Source: CANMUM01 sp965263365 (GTDB taxonomy: Bacteria > Pseudomonadota > Alphaproteobacteria > Rhodobacterales > Rhodobacteraceae). From it: a stretch of DNA of 64,000 nucleotides. Under the pieces are notes generated by a model. That model saw only the letters and a program-made list of their open reading frames with translations. It ran no database searches and was not told the DNA's origin. A program made the position numbers and the translations under genes. How positions within the stretch are numbered: the first letter of the stretch is position 1; each line of letters starts with the position of its first letter. The DNA is taken from positions 434,001 to 498,000 of the forward strand of contig OZ253672.1 of assembly GCA_965263365.1 (NCBI GenBank), given 5' to 3'. Shown piece by piece: positions 17,127 through 25,416 of the stretch.

Positions 17127-18947
17127 CTACTCCACCGTAACCGATTTTGCCAAATTCCTAGGTTGGTCAACGTCAGTTCCTTTTGCAATTGCTGTATAGT
17201 AGGCAATGAGCTGAGCAGGTATTGTATACACAATTGGAGCGATGGATTCCGGAACTTCCGGTAATATAATCGTTTCTTGCGCGGTGGAAGCGTGTGCAAG
17301 CCCTTTTTCGTCAGTGCAGAAAAATATTTGACCACTTCGTGCTGCGACCTCTTGCATATTGGACACCGATTTATCGATTAGTCTATCATGAGGGCCGAAT
17401 ACGATTACGGGCAAATTTTCGTCGATAAGTGCAATTGGGCCATGTTTCAACTCACCTGACGCGTATCCTTCTGCTTGAATATATGTGAGTTCCTTAAGTT
17501 TAAGAGCCCCTTCGAGCGCGATCGGAAAGAGTTTACCTCTGCCTAAAAATAGAATTCCACGGGCTTGGTATAATTTGTAAGCGAGTGTTTCGATTTGATT
17601 TTCACAAGTAATTGCCTCTGAAATGAGACGTGGGGTAGAAACCAATTCTTCGATTAGTTGAGATATCTTTTCTGAAGAAATCGTTTTTTGAGTTTTTGCT
17701 AAAGCAATCGCAAAAACCGCCAATACAATTAACTGTGACGTAAAGGCTTTGGTCGACGCAACAGAGACCTCTATGCCAGCTTTGAGTGGTAAAAGAATAT
17801 CACATTCTCTACTGATTGTACTTTCCTCACTATTAACAAGGCCAAGAGTGGTGGCGCCACGGGATTTTGCATAGTGAAGCGCAGCAAGTGTATCGGCGGT
17901 TTCTCCCGATTGAGAAACAAGCACAACTAGCGTTTGATTATTGATTGGCGGCTCTCGATACCGAAATTCGGAGGCGATTTCGACATCACACGGCATTTGC
18001 GCCCATTCCTCGACCCAATATTTAGCAACAAAAGTAGCGTAATGAGCGGTTCCACAGGCGACCATAATAATTCGATCATATTTTTTAAAGTCGAGGCCTT
18101 GAAAGCGTTCTAAATTTATATGTTTTCGATCTACGCTTAGATAATGTGCTAATACGTTGGCAAGGACGGAAGGTTGGTCATGAATTTCTTTGGCCATAAA
18201 GTGCCGGTGACGACCCTTGTCAACTATGAGCTGGCTGGTATTAATTAACTTTACTTCGCGCTCGACTTTGTCTCCGAGAGCGTTGAATATTTCAACAGAT
18301 TCACTTGTGATAATCGCCCAATCACCCTCGTCTAGGTAGGTAATGTGATCACAGAAATCGGCGAGCGCAATCGAATCTGAGCCTAAATAATTTTCGCCAT
18401 CGCCGTGTCCTATTGCTAACGGTGCTCCTTGACGCGCCGCGTAAATTGTATGATCACCCTCAATCATTGCGCTTAGCGCAAATGCACCTTCAAGTCTTGC
18501 AATGGTTTGAGAAAAAGCCTCTTTTGGGCTGAGACCAGTTTGGAGAAGATGATTAATTTGTACTGCAATGGTTTCAGTGTCAGTTTCTGAGCAAAATTGA
18601 AAACCTTTTTCAAGAAGTTCATTTTTAAGTTCCGCGAAATTCTCAACAATTCCATTATGAACAACGGATACTGACCCCGAGATATGAGGGTGAGAATTTT
18701 CAAGCGTCGGCTCACCATGTGTGGCCCAGCGGGTATGGGCGATCCCAATATTACCCTCAAGCGGACTCTCTTTCAGTGTTTTTTCCAGTTCACGAAGTTT
18801 TCCAACGGCTTTGCGCACATCTCGTTTTCCGTCTTTCAGCGTAGCGATTCCTGCACTGTCATATCCTCTGTATTCAAGTTTTTTAAGGGCCTGAAGCAAG
18901 CGTTCCGAAACTTTTTTATTTCCAGATATACCGACAATTCCACACAT
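17127..18947 (-). CDS. glmS: Glutamine–fructose-6-phosphate aminotransferase (isomerizing)
   Basis: Makes glucosamine-6-phosphate from fructose-6-phosphate and glutamine, the first step to UDP-GlcNAc for peptidoglycan and lipid A. The protein is 606 residues, the family norm. The N-terminal nucleophile is Cys2 (MCGIVGISG), followed by the Ntn-type glutaminase domain (LEYRGYDSAGIA; HTRWATHGEP). Two SIS sugar-isomerase domains follow (about 285–425 and 455–595), and the C-terminus ends in the conserved PRNLAKSVTVE. No glmU lies nearby. The upstream region has no glmS-ribozyme features, as expected outside Gram-positives. Confidence 0.98.
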   Translation of the reverse strand: MCGIVGISGNKKVSERLLQALKKLEYRGYDSAGIATLKDGKRDVRKAVGKLRELEKTLKESPLEGNIGIAHTRWATHGEPTLENSHPHISGSVSVVHNGIVENFAELKNELLEKGFQFCSETDTETIAVQINHLLQTGLSPKEAFSQTIARLEGAFALSAMIEGDHTIYAARQGAPLAIGHGDGENYLGSDSIALADFCDHITYLDEGDWAIITSESVEIFNALGDKVEREVKLINTSQLIVDKGRHRHFMAKEIHDQPSVLANVLAHYLSVDRKHINLERFQGLDFKKYDRIIMVACGTAHYATFVAKYWVEEWAQMPCDVEIASEFRYREPPINNQTLVVLVSQSGETADTLAALHYAKSRGATTLGLVNSEESTISRECDILLPLKAGIEVSVASTKAFTSQLIVLAVFAIALAKTQKTISSEKISQLIEELVSTPRLISEAITCENQIETLAYKLYQARGILFLGRGKLFPIALEGALKLKELTYIQAEGYASGELKHGPIALIDENLPVIVFGPHDRLIDKSVSNMQEVAARSGQIFFCTDEKGLAHASTAQETIILPEVPESIAPIVYTIPAQLIAYYTAIAKGTDVDQPRNLAKSVTVE

Positions 18948-19233
18948 TTTCTAAACCTTTGAATTGTATTGCGACATGAATTAGCAAACATATTCAGATC
19001 TCTTCAAGTCAAGTCAATTGATTATTTCGTTTTGAAACAAAATCGTTACTGTTCTCACCTTTATCTTGTCGTCCGGATTTTATAAATTTGCGTGGAGAAT
19101 AGCAAAGTCCTCGGAATTAAAGTCATTTTTGGAGAAAATACTCATTTATGCGTTTAAGGCGTGCTCAATTTTTACAAATATTTCTTAAACTAAGTTTAAG
19201 TAGAGGAAAGACGCTTGAGATTGGTGCCAGATT
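18948..19233. other. Intergenic region upstream of glmS
   Basis: AT-rich sequence without a convincing gene on either strand. It should carry the glmS promoter, but I could not pick out a clear -35/-10 pair or a structured leader. Confidence 0.4.
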
Positions 19234-19485
19234 TTATGGCTTTGAATTTATTTTGATTTGATTGGTTTTACATTCGCCCCCCTCCCTAAATCCAATGAAG
19301 TCATAAATTAAATAGGTGAGACGCATAATTGTGCTGATGGATAGGGGTTGGCTGGAATTTACTTTTGGATTTTGGCCTGCCAAATTAATTTGAATATTGC
19401 ATTTACCATTTGCAAACCGACTATTGCGTGCCCATTGATGCGTTAATCCTCGGCTATTTTCAACCAATCGAACATGTAAACACAT
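19234..19485 (-). CDS. Doubtful small protein or gene remnant
   Basis: An 83-codon open frame from ATG 19485 with a protein-like composition in the middle (RFANGKCNIQINLAGQNPKVNSS). It lacks a good ribosome binding site and has no recognised family. A stop codon lies 24 bases upstream in frame, so it is not the visible end of a longer gene on this strand unless frameshifted. It is divergent from mcl1. It may be the relic of a secreted protein. Listed only because the composition is better than a random frame. Confidence 0.25.
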   Translation of the reverse strand: MCLHVRLVENSRGLTHQWARNSRFANGKCNIQINLAGQNPKVNSSQPLSISTIMRLTYLIYDFIGFREGGECKTNQIKINSKP

Positions 19486-19502
19486 TTTACCGTTGACATT
19501 GC

Positions 19503-19515
19503 GTAATTAAATTAC
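19503..19515. promoter_or_regulatory. Palindrome GTAATTAAATTAC upstream of mcl1
   Basis: A 13-base palindrome (GTAATT-A-AATTAC) centred 52 bases before the mcl1 start and followed by AT-rich promoter-like sequence (TATAAT-like TTATAATG at about 19540). Position fits an operator for mcl1. AT-rich palindromes arise easily by chance, so this is tentative. Confidence 0.35.
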
Positions 19516-19560
19516 AATACATTCTTAAATATTGCAACTTTATAATGTGTTAGGAGTAAG

Positions 19561-20544
19561 ATGAGTTTTTTAGTTCAGCCTGTCTCTATTGCCCGTCCGA
19601 ATAGATGCCAGCTTTTTGGGCCCGCTTCCAAGCCACAGCTTTTTGAGAAGCAAGCAAAATCGAACGCGGATGTTATTAATATCGACCTTGAAGACAGCGT
19701 CGCGCCAAGTGATAAAGAGCAGGCGCGAAAAAATGCGATTGAAGCTATTGGCGACATTGATTGGGGAAACAAAACAATTTCGATACGCATTAATGGTCTT
19801 GATACGCCTTATTGGGTGCGTGACTTGGTTGATATTGTTGAAAAGGCAGGCGACCGTCTTGACCAAATTATGATTCCAAAAGTGGGAAATGCTAAAGACA
19901 TTTATACGGTAGATGCGATTATTTCGGGAATAGAGCAGGCAAAAGGAAGAACTAAACCCTTGAAACTCGAAGCCATTATCGAAACAGCCGCAGGATTGGC
20001 AAACATTAACGAAATTGCTTCAAGCAGTCCAAGAATGGTTGCTCTATCATTGGGGGCTGCCGATTATGCTGCGAGCATGGGCATGGCAACGACCGGAATT
20101 GGGGGAACCCAAGAAAATTATTATATGCTTTCGAATGAAAGTGCTGGTCAGCAAAGAACGATGTTTTATGCGGATCCTTGGCATCATGTTACCGTGGCGA
20201 TCGTAGCAGCTTGTCGGACACATGGATTGCTGCCTGTTGATGGCCCGTTTGGCGATTTCTCAGATGACGAGGGGTATCGCGCTCAAGCCAAACGCTCTGC
20301 GACTTTGGGAATGGTAGGGAAATGGGCTATCCATCCGAAACAAATTGCAATAGCCAACGAAGTTTTTACACCAAGTGAATCACAAGTTGCCGAAGCAAAA
20401 GCAATATTAGAAGCAATGGAAGTCGCTACAAAGCAAGGTTCAGGCGCAGCGACCCACAACGGAAAGCTTATTGATCTTGCGTCAATTCGGCAGGCAGAAG
20501 TTATTGTTAATCAAGCCAACCTAATCCATTCGCAAGATAGCTAA
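19561..20544 (+). CDS. mcl1: L-malyl-CoA/beta-methylmalyl-CoA lyase
   Basis: HpcH/HpaI/CitE-family lyase of 327 residues that cleaves beta-methylmalyl-CoA to propionyl-CoA and glyoxylate and L-malyl-CoA to acetyl-CoA and glyoxylate; in Rhodobacter it serves the ethylmalonyl-CoA pathway for C2 assimilation. Near-diagnostic segments: RPNRCQLFGPASKPQLFEK, INIDLEDSVAP, IMIPKVGNAKDIYTVDA, LGAADYAASMGMATTGIGG, and GKWAIHPKQIAIANEVFTPS. The metal and acid ligands of the family are in DLED and IIETAAG. ATG 19561 follows AGGAG by six bases. No other ethylmalonyl-CoA genes are in the window. Shares the DUF-free short form, without a thioesterase domain. Confidence 0.93.
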   Translation: MSFLVQPVSIARPNRCQLFGPASKPQLFEKQAKSNADVINIDLEDSVAPSDKEQARKNAIEAIGDIDWGNKTISIRINGLDTPYWVRDLVDIVEKAGDRLDQIMIPKVGNAKDIYTVDAIISGIEQAKGRTKPLKLEAIIETAAGLANINEIASSSPRMVALSLGAADYAASMGMATTGIGGTQENYYMLSNESAGQQRTMFYADPWHHVTVAIVAACRTHGLLPVDGPFGDFSDDEGYRAQAKRSATLGMVGKWAIHPKQIAIANEVFTPSESQVAEAKAILEAMEVATKQGSGAATHNGKLIDLASIRQAEVIVNQANLIHSQDS

Positions 20545-21040
20545 TTGTAAAATTTGTTCTGTCCTCACTAAATTCGTGCCAAACTTAGCTTGTTGAATAC
20601 GAGTTCTTTTTTAAGACTAATATTGTACAACTAATAAAGGAGCGTTTTTTGAAATTGGCTCGAAAAAAGTTTCGATTGAACAAGCGCATAATTTGTCAAA
20701 GGCGGATGGATGAGAAGCATTCGCGCTTTCCTATGTATTCTTAACTTGAAAGACGCTACACAAGTTACAAGGAAATTTGAAAATTTACGTCTAGTCTGCT
20801 ATAAACCTATTCAAGAAGAACTAGGGATAGAGGCTATGCAAAAAGAAATTAATAAAAATTTTATAATCTTAATAATGATTTTTTAAATTCTAATTGCGTG
20901 ATTACATTTCTTGTATATCAAAGATTCACTAAGCGCTGACCTAGACTTGTAACGTTTTTGTTCCGCTTTTTCATCTCCTTTATGCGGCTTTTTTGCTTTT
21001 TGCCAGATTTAATTTTAGCCTCGAAATTGATCGGTGACTG
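20545..21040. other. Gene-poor region after mcl1
   Basis: About 500 bases with no supported gene. A 16-codon frame at 20836–20886 (MQKEINKNFIILIMIF, then TAA) looks like the start of a signal peptide cut short, possibly the relic of an exported protein. T-rich tracts occur at 20950–21000 next to the IS3-type relic and may include its outer end, but no terminal repeat was recognised. Confidence 0.4.
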
Positions 21041-21894
21041 CTATCCGATTGCCGAATGCTTTCGAACGGTGTTGTAGAATCTATCAATGTAGTTTCCGAT
21101 GGCGGTTTCATTTTGCGCCCGCGTCATTCACTGGCCGCGCCAAATCAGTTCGGCCTTAATGGTTTTGAAAAAGCTCACGCACGCGGGGTCCATCGCGACA
21201 AATCATTCACTGGATGATTTGTTTTTCGCTCGAACTCATAGCAATTTCCTTTGCCGCTCATTGAGGCGCGAAGGCCGTGTGCTTGAAACAATTTCTGGTA
21301 TTCATTTGAATTGCGAGCTTTCGCGCTTCGCTGGCGCCCGCACGTCTCGCAGAGGCGCAGTCTTGACTGCCGCGATCCGAATGATGGATGCAACCCGCCA
21401 GTGGGCGGCGGCGTGTCAGAGCCATGCGAAGGGCTCTTAGCGCGAGATCACGTTTGAGCCGGTCACTGGTTGCCCAGCCAATGACTTTCCTCGAAAAGAG
21501 ATCAATCACGACCGCTAAATATAGCCACCCCTCGCGCGTCCAAATATAGCTTATATCACTGATTCATTTGGTATTCGGTGAAGGGGAAGCTGTGATTGCT
21601 ATCGGTCGTGCGCTTATATTTCTGCGTTCTAATGAACTTGATATCATTCGCGGCCATCAACCGCGCAACCCGCCGTTCACCGATAGAGAACCCCAAATCA
21701 CGTAACTCCATCGTCATTCGAATACGACCATAGGAAAAGTTGCATAGCTTCGCCTGCGCTCGCAAATGCGCCGATAAAACCATATCTTCACGCGCCCGCA
21801 CACTGAGCGGTCGCGCACGCCAAGCGCGCAGACCGCGTACGGTGACACCAAAAATCCGACACAATCGGGCCTGACTGAGATCCCCGCGATAGCC
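21041..21894 (-). mobile_element. Degenerate IS3-family transposase OrfB relic
   Basis: Broken OrfB pieces can be followed in order on the minus strand. RIFGVTVRGLRAWRARPLS and YGRIRMTMELRDLGF...RTTDSNHSF are in one frame to about 21556. SDISYIWTREGWLYLAVVIDLFSRKVIGW and HHSDRGSQ follow in a second frame, then EYQKLFQAHGLRASMSGKGNCY in a third. After an insertion come SFFKTIKAELIWRGQ and NYIDRFYNTVRKHSAIG, ending in TAG at 21041. At least three frame changes, a deletion of about 15 codons near 21550 and a 62-base insertion at 21176–21237 make it inactive. It differs from the IS3 copy at 6847. OrfA is missing. Confidence 0.85.
21198..21222. repeat. Hairpin inside a 62-base insertion in the OrfB relic
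   Basis: ACAAATCAT (21198–21206), a seven-base loop, then ATGATTTGT (21214–21222): a perfect 9-bp stem. It sits inside a block of about 62 bases (21176–21237) that replaces the normal six codons between GNCY and SFFKTIKAEL of the transposase. This looks like a small palindromic insertion, perhaps a REP- or MITE-like unit. Confidence 0.55.
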
Positions 21895-22077
21895 ATCAAT
21901 TTGATTTTCATTAGGATACCAACCTTCAACGATGCAGTAATCCCAGTCTGCTTCGGAGCCACCTAAAGCTTTGTAGGTAGTCTTAGCATACACAGCATTT
22001 GCAAAAAATAGAGCCATGAGGCTCGCAACCAATCGTTTAACAATAACATAAACTCTTTTCGTTAAACTTATCCTCAT
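21895..22077 (-). pseudogene. 5' fragment of an exported-protein gene truncated by an IS
   Basis: The first 61 codons of a gene on the minus strand: a signal peptide (KRLVASLMALFFANAVYA) and a short mature part (KTTYKALGGSEADWDYCIVEGWYPNENQID). The frame then continues straight into IS3-type OrfB sequence, giving a hybrid open frame to 21556. No downstream part of the host gene was found on the other side of the relic. Family not recognised. Confidence 0.6.
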
Positions 22078-22544
22078 TTTAGTATGCTTGACTTATACAG
22101 ACAAGTATAACGAATTGGTCGCGGAAAATTACAAAAAGGTGACAAATAACTGTAATTTCACAGTTTGCGCGCTTGTAGAAACCTAAACTTAGGTGAACAG
22201 TATCTTACAAGATCGATTAATTTTAAACTTCGTTCATTTAGGCAACGCACTAAATATACCAAAAACTACTTCCCCAAAATTTTCAGAAAAATGAACGTCT
22301 ATTCAAGCTATTGGTTAGGAATTCGAGCCTTGGTTTTCGTCAGACTGGAAAATTTTATGTCAAAAAAACAGGATTTAGCGCTCTATAGCTAGTTAAAAAT
22401 CAATGACGTAAGCTAAGTGTTATAGAGATAATCGAAATAACGCTCAAGTCGTTTCAGTTTTCAATAAATAAAATAAATTAAACTATACCAATAACCGGTT
22501 ATTTGCGTTTAGTTTAAATACTATTTTTGGAAAATAAAACCGAG
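22078..22544. other. AT-rich intergenic region with nested palindromes
   Basis: No supported gene; a 75-codon frame at 22165–22392 has a random-looking composition. Near its end, AATAACCGGTTATT (22490–22503) is a perfect 14-base palindrome, flanked by TTAAACTA and TAGTTTAA arms, giving a nested symmetric structure close to the tRNA-Glu 3' end. Confidence 0.45.
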
Positions 22545-22619
22545 TGGCACTCCCTAGGGGAATCGAACCCCTCTTTCCAGAATGAAAATCTGGCGTCCTA
22601 ACCGATAGACGAAGGGAGC
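22545..22619 (-). tRNA. tRNA-Glu (TTC)
   Basis: Reads on the minus strand from GCTCCCT at 22619 to an encoded CCA at 22545. The acceptor arms GCTCCCT/AGGGAGT pair with a G–T at the outer end. The anticodon stem CCAGA/TCTGG encloses TTTTCAT, giving anticodon TTC. The T arm is GAGGGGTTCGATTCCCCT-like with the invariant TTCGA. The length of 75 and all invariant positions fit a functional glutamate tRNA. It lies downstream of recJ on the same strand. Confidence 0.97.
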
Positions 22620-22692
22620 GCATTCTCGGTGAGCGGTATTTACGCATTTAATTTATTGAGATCAAGAGCCAAAATCGTAAAATTGATGATTT

Positions 22693-24423
22693 TTATTTTG
22701 AGATTGCAATATCTTCGAGCAAATATTGAATTTTCTCACGACCTTGCCAGAAATTTTTGCTTATACGCACTGCCAAGTGGTAACTTTGTAAGGTGTTTTG
22801 GTAAGCACGAATGTCAAGAGGAGAGCCTGCCGCGCCAAAGGCCATGACTTCGAAAGTTTGACCATTTGAGCGAAAACGGTATTTTATGTGCACATCTTTT
22901 AGTATGGTTATATTTTCAAGAATTACGTCACTGATTGCAAAAATTGGGTGAGGGCTTGCGGTGCCAAACGGACCGGCTTTTTCGATTTCATTAATACGCT
23001 CTATTGATATCGCGTTTGGTATAATCAATGCGTCTATGTTGAGATGTTCATTTTGAGTGCTTGATTGACGATGGATTAATTCGTCCAGACGTTTCATCGC
23101 AGTGAGAAGGTTTTCAGGCATCAGAGAAAGGCCTGCAGCCATTTTGTGCCCGCCGCCCTTAACTAATAAGCCTTCCATAGTTAGTCGCGCGATTGCGCCG
23201 CCAAGATCAATACCTTGAAGAGAGCGCGCTGAACCAGTGATTTCTCCTTTTGACACACACATTATCAATGCGGGCTTTCCAAAAATAGACTTGATACGCG
23301 AAGCTACGATGCCCAATACACCAGGATGCCAATTTTCTCCAAAAGCATAAACGAAGTGAGAGTTTTGTTCTGTATTGGATTCAACTTGCGCCTTCGCCTC
23401 TTGAGTAATGGCCGCTTCGATTTCTCGTCTTTGCAAATTTTGTTCTTCGATTTCGGCGACGATTTTTTGGGCAAGGTCGGGGCTTTTAGTGGTAAGTAAT
23501 TCTGTTGCGGCGATTGAGCGCCCAATTCGGCCGCCTGCATTTAGACGCGGGCCAATTATGAACCCAATATCGCTTGCAACGACAGATCGATATTTAAGAT
23601 GGGAGTCGATCAAAAGTGCAAGTCCAATGCGTTTGCGCGCGTTCATGACTTTAAGGCCTGTTTGAACAAATGCGCGGTTTAATTCCTTGAGTGGGGCGAC
23701 ATCCGCAATTGTTGCAAGTGCGACGAGATCAAGGGCATTCATCAAATCTGGGGTGCGCTCATTTCTCTTTCGGTTAAGTGCAATTAATAATAAAAAAACA
23801 ACGCCTGCCGCACACAGATAGCCATAGCCATTGTCGCAGTCTTGTCGATTGGGATTAACTGTTATGGCTTGAGGCAATTTTTCTGCGGCCATATGATGAT
23901 CGAGAACGATGACCTCAGCGCCGTTGGCAACAGCTGCTTCAATAGGTTCAAATGATAAAGTGCCGCAATCAACGCATATGATAAGGCTATGAGATTTCGA
24001 AAGAGCTTCCATTGCGGGTAAATTAGGTCCGTATCCCTCGGTTAAACGATCCGGAATATAAATTGTTGGCGTGATCTCAAGTGCTTCAAAATACTCAAAT
24101 AATAACGCTGAGGACGTCGCGCCGTCGACATCATAATCGCCGAAAATAGCCACGCTCTCATTCGTTTTGATCGCGCTTAAAATTCGATCTGTCGCAAGTT
24201 CCATGTCTTTCAAAATATTTGGATCTGGCAATAAATCACGCAATTTTGGATTCAAAAATTGTTCAAGAGTTTCAACCCGCGCACCCCTAGCGGCATAGAT
24301 TTTTGCGGTCACCGAATCTATGCCGGCAACGCTTTCAAGCCTTTGCGCTTTATCAAGTGTTTCTTGGCTTAAATGTTGCCAAGTGCGCCCACTAAGCGAT
24401 GCGTCGACGTTTAAGAAGCTCAA
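22693..24423 (-). CDS. recJ: Single-stranded-DNA-specific exonuclease RecJ
   Basis: 5'–3' exonuclease of the DHH phosphoesterase family, acting in recombination and mismatch repair. 576 residues. Motif I is GDYDVDG at residues 95–101; the DHH motif is VLDHHMA; the DHHA1 region includes GGGHKMAAG after KPALIMCVSKGEITGSARS. The C-terminal OB-like domain ends at LLEDIAISK. Its ATG (24423) overlaps the glpX stop by four bases. The hom–glpX–recJ order is familiar from Rhodobacterales. Confidence 0.96.
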   Translation of the reverse strand: MSFLNVDASLSGRTWQHLSQETLDKAQRLESVAGIDSVTAKIYAARGARVETLEQFLNPKLRDLLPDPNILKDMELATDRILSAIKTNESVAIFGDYDVDGATSSALLFEYFEALEITPTIYIPDRLTEGYGPNLPAMEALSKSHSLIICVDCGTLSFEPIEAAVANGAEVIVLDHHMAAEKLPQAITVNPNRQDCDNGYGYLCAAGVVFLLLIALNRKRNERTPDLMNALDLVALATIADVAPLKELNRAFVQTGLKVMNARKRIGLALLIDSHLKYRSVVASDIGFIIGPRLNAGGRIGRSIAATELLTTKSPDLAQKIVAEIEEQNLQRREIEAAITQEAKAQVESNTEQNSHFVYAFGENWHPGVLGIVASRIKSIFGKPALIMCVSKGEITGSARSLQGIDLGGAIARLTMEGLLVKGGGHKMAAGLSLMPENLLTAMKRLDELIHRQSSTQNEHLNIDALIIPNAISIERINEIEKAGPFGTASPHPIFAISDVILENITILKDVHIKYRFRSNGQTFEVMAFGAAGSPLDIRAYQNTLQSYHLAVRISKNFWQGREKIQYLLEDIAISK

Positions 24424-25382
24424 ATTTTTTGCTGATACTTAATGCGGCGAACAGAGCCAGATTTAGAGCGCATGAGTATAGTTTCGGTTTCAATATAGCG
24501 ACCGTTATCACGTGCGCCCGCTAAAATCGAGCCATCTGTCACGCCTGTTGCTGCAAATATCACGTCGGCTTGCACCATGTCATCACGCGAATAAATGCGA
24601 TCAAAGTCTGTAATTCCCGCACGTGATGCGCGCGATTTTTCGTCGTCATTGCGAAACAGAAGCCGTCCTTGGATTTGTCCGCCCATGCATTTTAGCGCTG
24701 AAGCTGCCAGCACACCCTCAGGCGCACCACCTGAGCCCATGTACATATCGATACCTGTCAAGTCAGGCTCAGCACAATGAATGACACCAGCGACATCTCC
24801 GTCTGTTATTAAGCGAATGCGGGCACCTGTCTCACGAATTTCTTGAACAATGGCTTCGTGTCGGGGTCGCTCGAGAACACAAATCATAAGGTCATTGGGT
24901 TGACATTTTTTGGCTTCCGCCAGTGTATATACACGCTCGCTTGGCGACATATCTAGCGTTACAAGTCCCTCTTTATAGCCAGGGCCGATCGCCAATTTAT
25001 CCATATAAACATCTGGCGCATGAAGCATCGTGCCGCGCGGCGCCATTGAGATAACGGTCAACGCATTGGGCATGTCCTTCGCAGTCAGCGTGGTGCCTTC
25101 AAGCGGATCAAGTGCGATATCAACCTCTGGACCGCTTCCAGACCCGACTTCTTCACCAATGTAAAGCATGGGTGCTTCATCTCGCTCGCCTTCGCCAATG
25201 ACAACGGTTCCTTTGATGTCGAGAAGGTTTAATTGATCTCGCATAGCATTAACCGCTTCTTGGTCGGCTGCTTTTTCATCGCCACCGCCGATCAGTTTGG
25301 CAGAGGCGATGGCGGCGGCTTCAGATACACGGGCTAGACCGAGGGAGAGAAGACGATCTTGGAATTCGGGTTTGCTAGACAT
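24420..25382 (-). CDS. glpX: Class II fructose-1,6-bisphosphatase
   Basis: Hydrolyses fructose-1,6-bisphosphate to fructose-6-phosphate in gluconeogenesis (and the Calvin cycle in some relatives). 320 residues, the family length. Li+-sensitive phosphatase-fold signatures: VVIGEGERDEAPM at about residues 60–72, and DPLEGTT at 92–98, which provide metal ligands; also ITDGDVAGVI and YMGSGGAPEGVLAA. Located between hom (34 bases upstream) and recJ (overlapping). Confidence 0.96.
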   Translation of the reverse strand: MSSKPEFQDRLLSLGLARVSEAAAIASAKLIGGGDEKAADQEAVNAMRDQLNLLDIKGTVVIGEGERDEAPMLYIGEEVGSGSGPEVDIALDPLEGTTLTAKDMPNALTVISMAPRGTMLHAPDVYMDKLAIGPGYKEGLVTLDMSPSERVYTLAEAKKCQPNDLMICVLERPRHEAIVQEIRETGARIRLITDGDVAGVIHCAEPDLTGIDMYMGSGGAPEGVLAASALKCMGGQIQGRLLFRNDDEKSRASRAGITDFDRIYSRDDMVQADVIFAATGVTDGSILAGARDNGRYIETETILMRSKSGSVRRIKYQQKI

Positions 25383-25416
25383 GGTTTGGGCCTTTCAATG
25401 AGATTTCTAAAAGAGT

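Noticed and set aside
17127..19560. glmS ribozyme or riboswitch upstream of glmS
   Set aside because: No conserved ribozyme core seen, and these are essentially confined to Gram-positive bacteria.
22165..22392. 75-codon open frame on + in the gene-poor region
   Set aside because: Random-looking composition, no ribosome site, no features.
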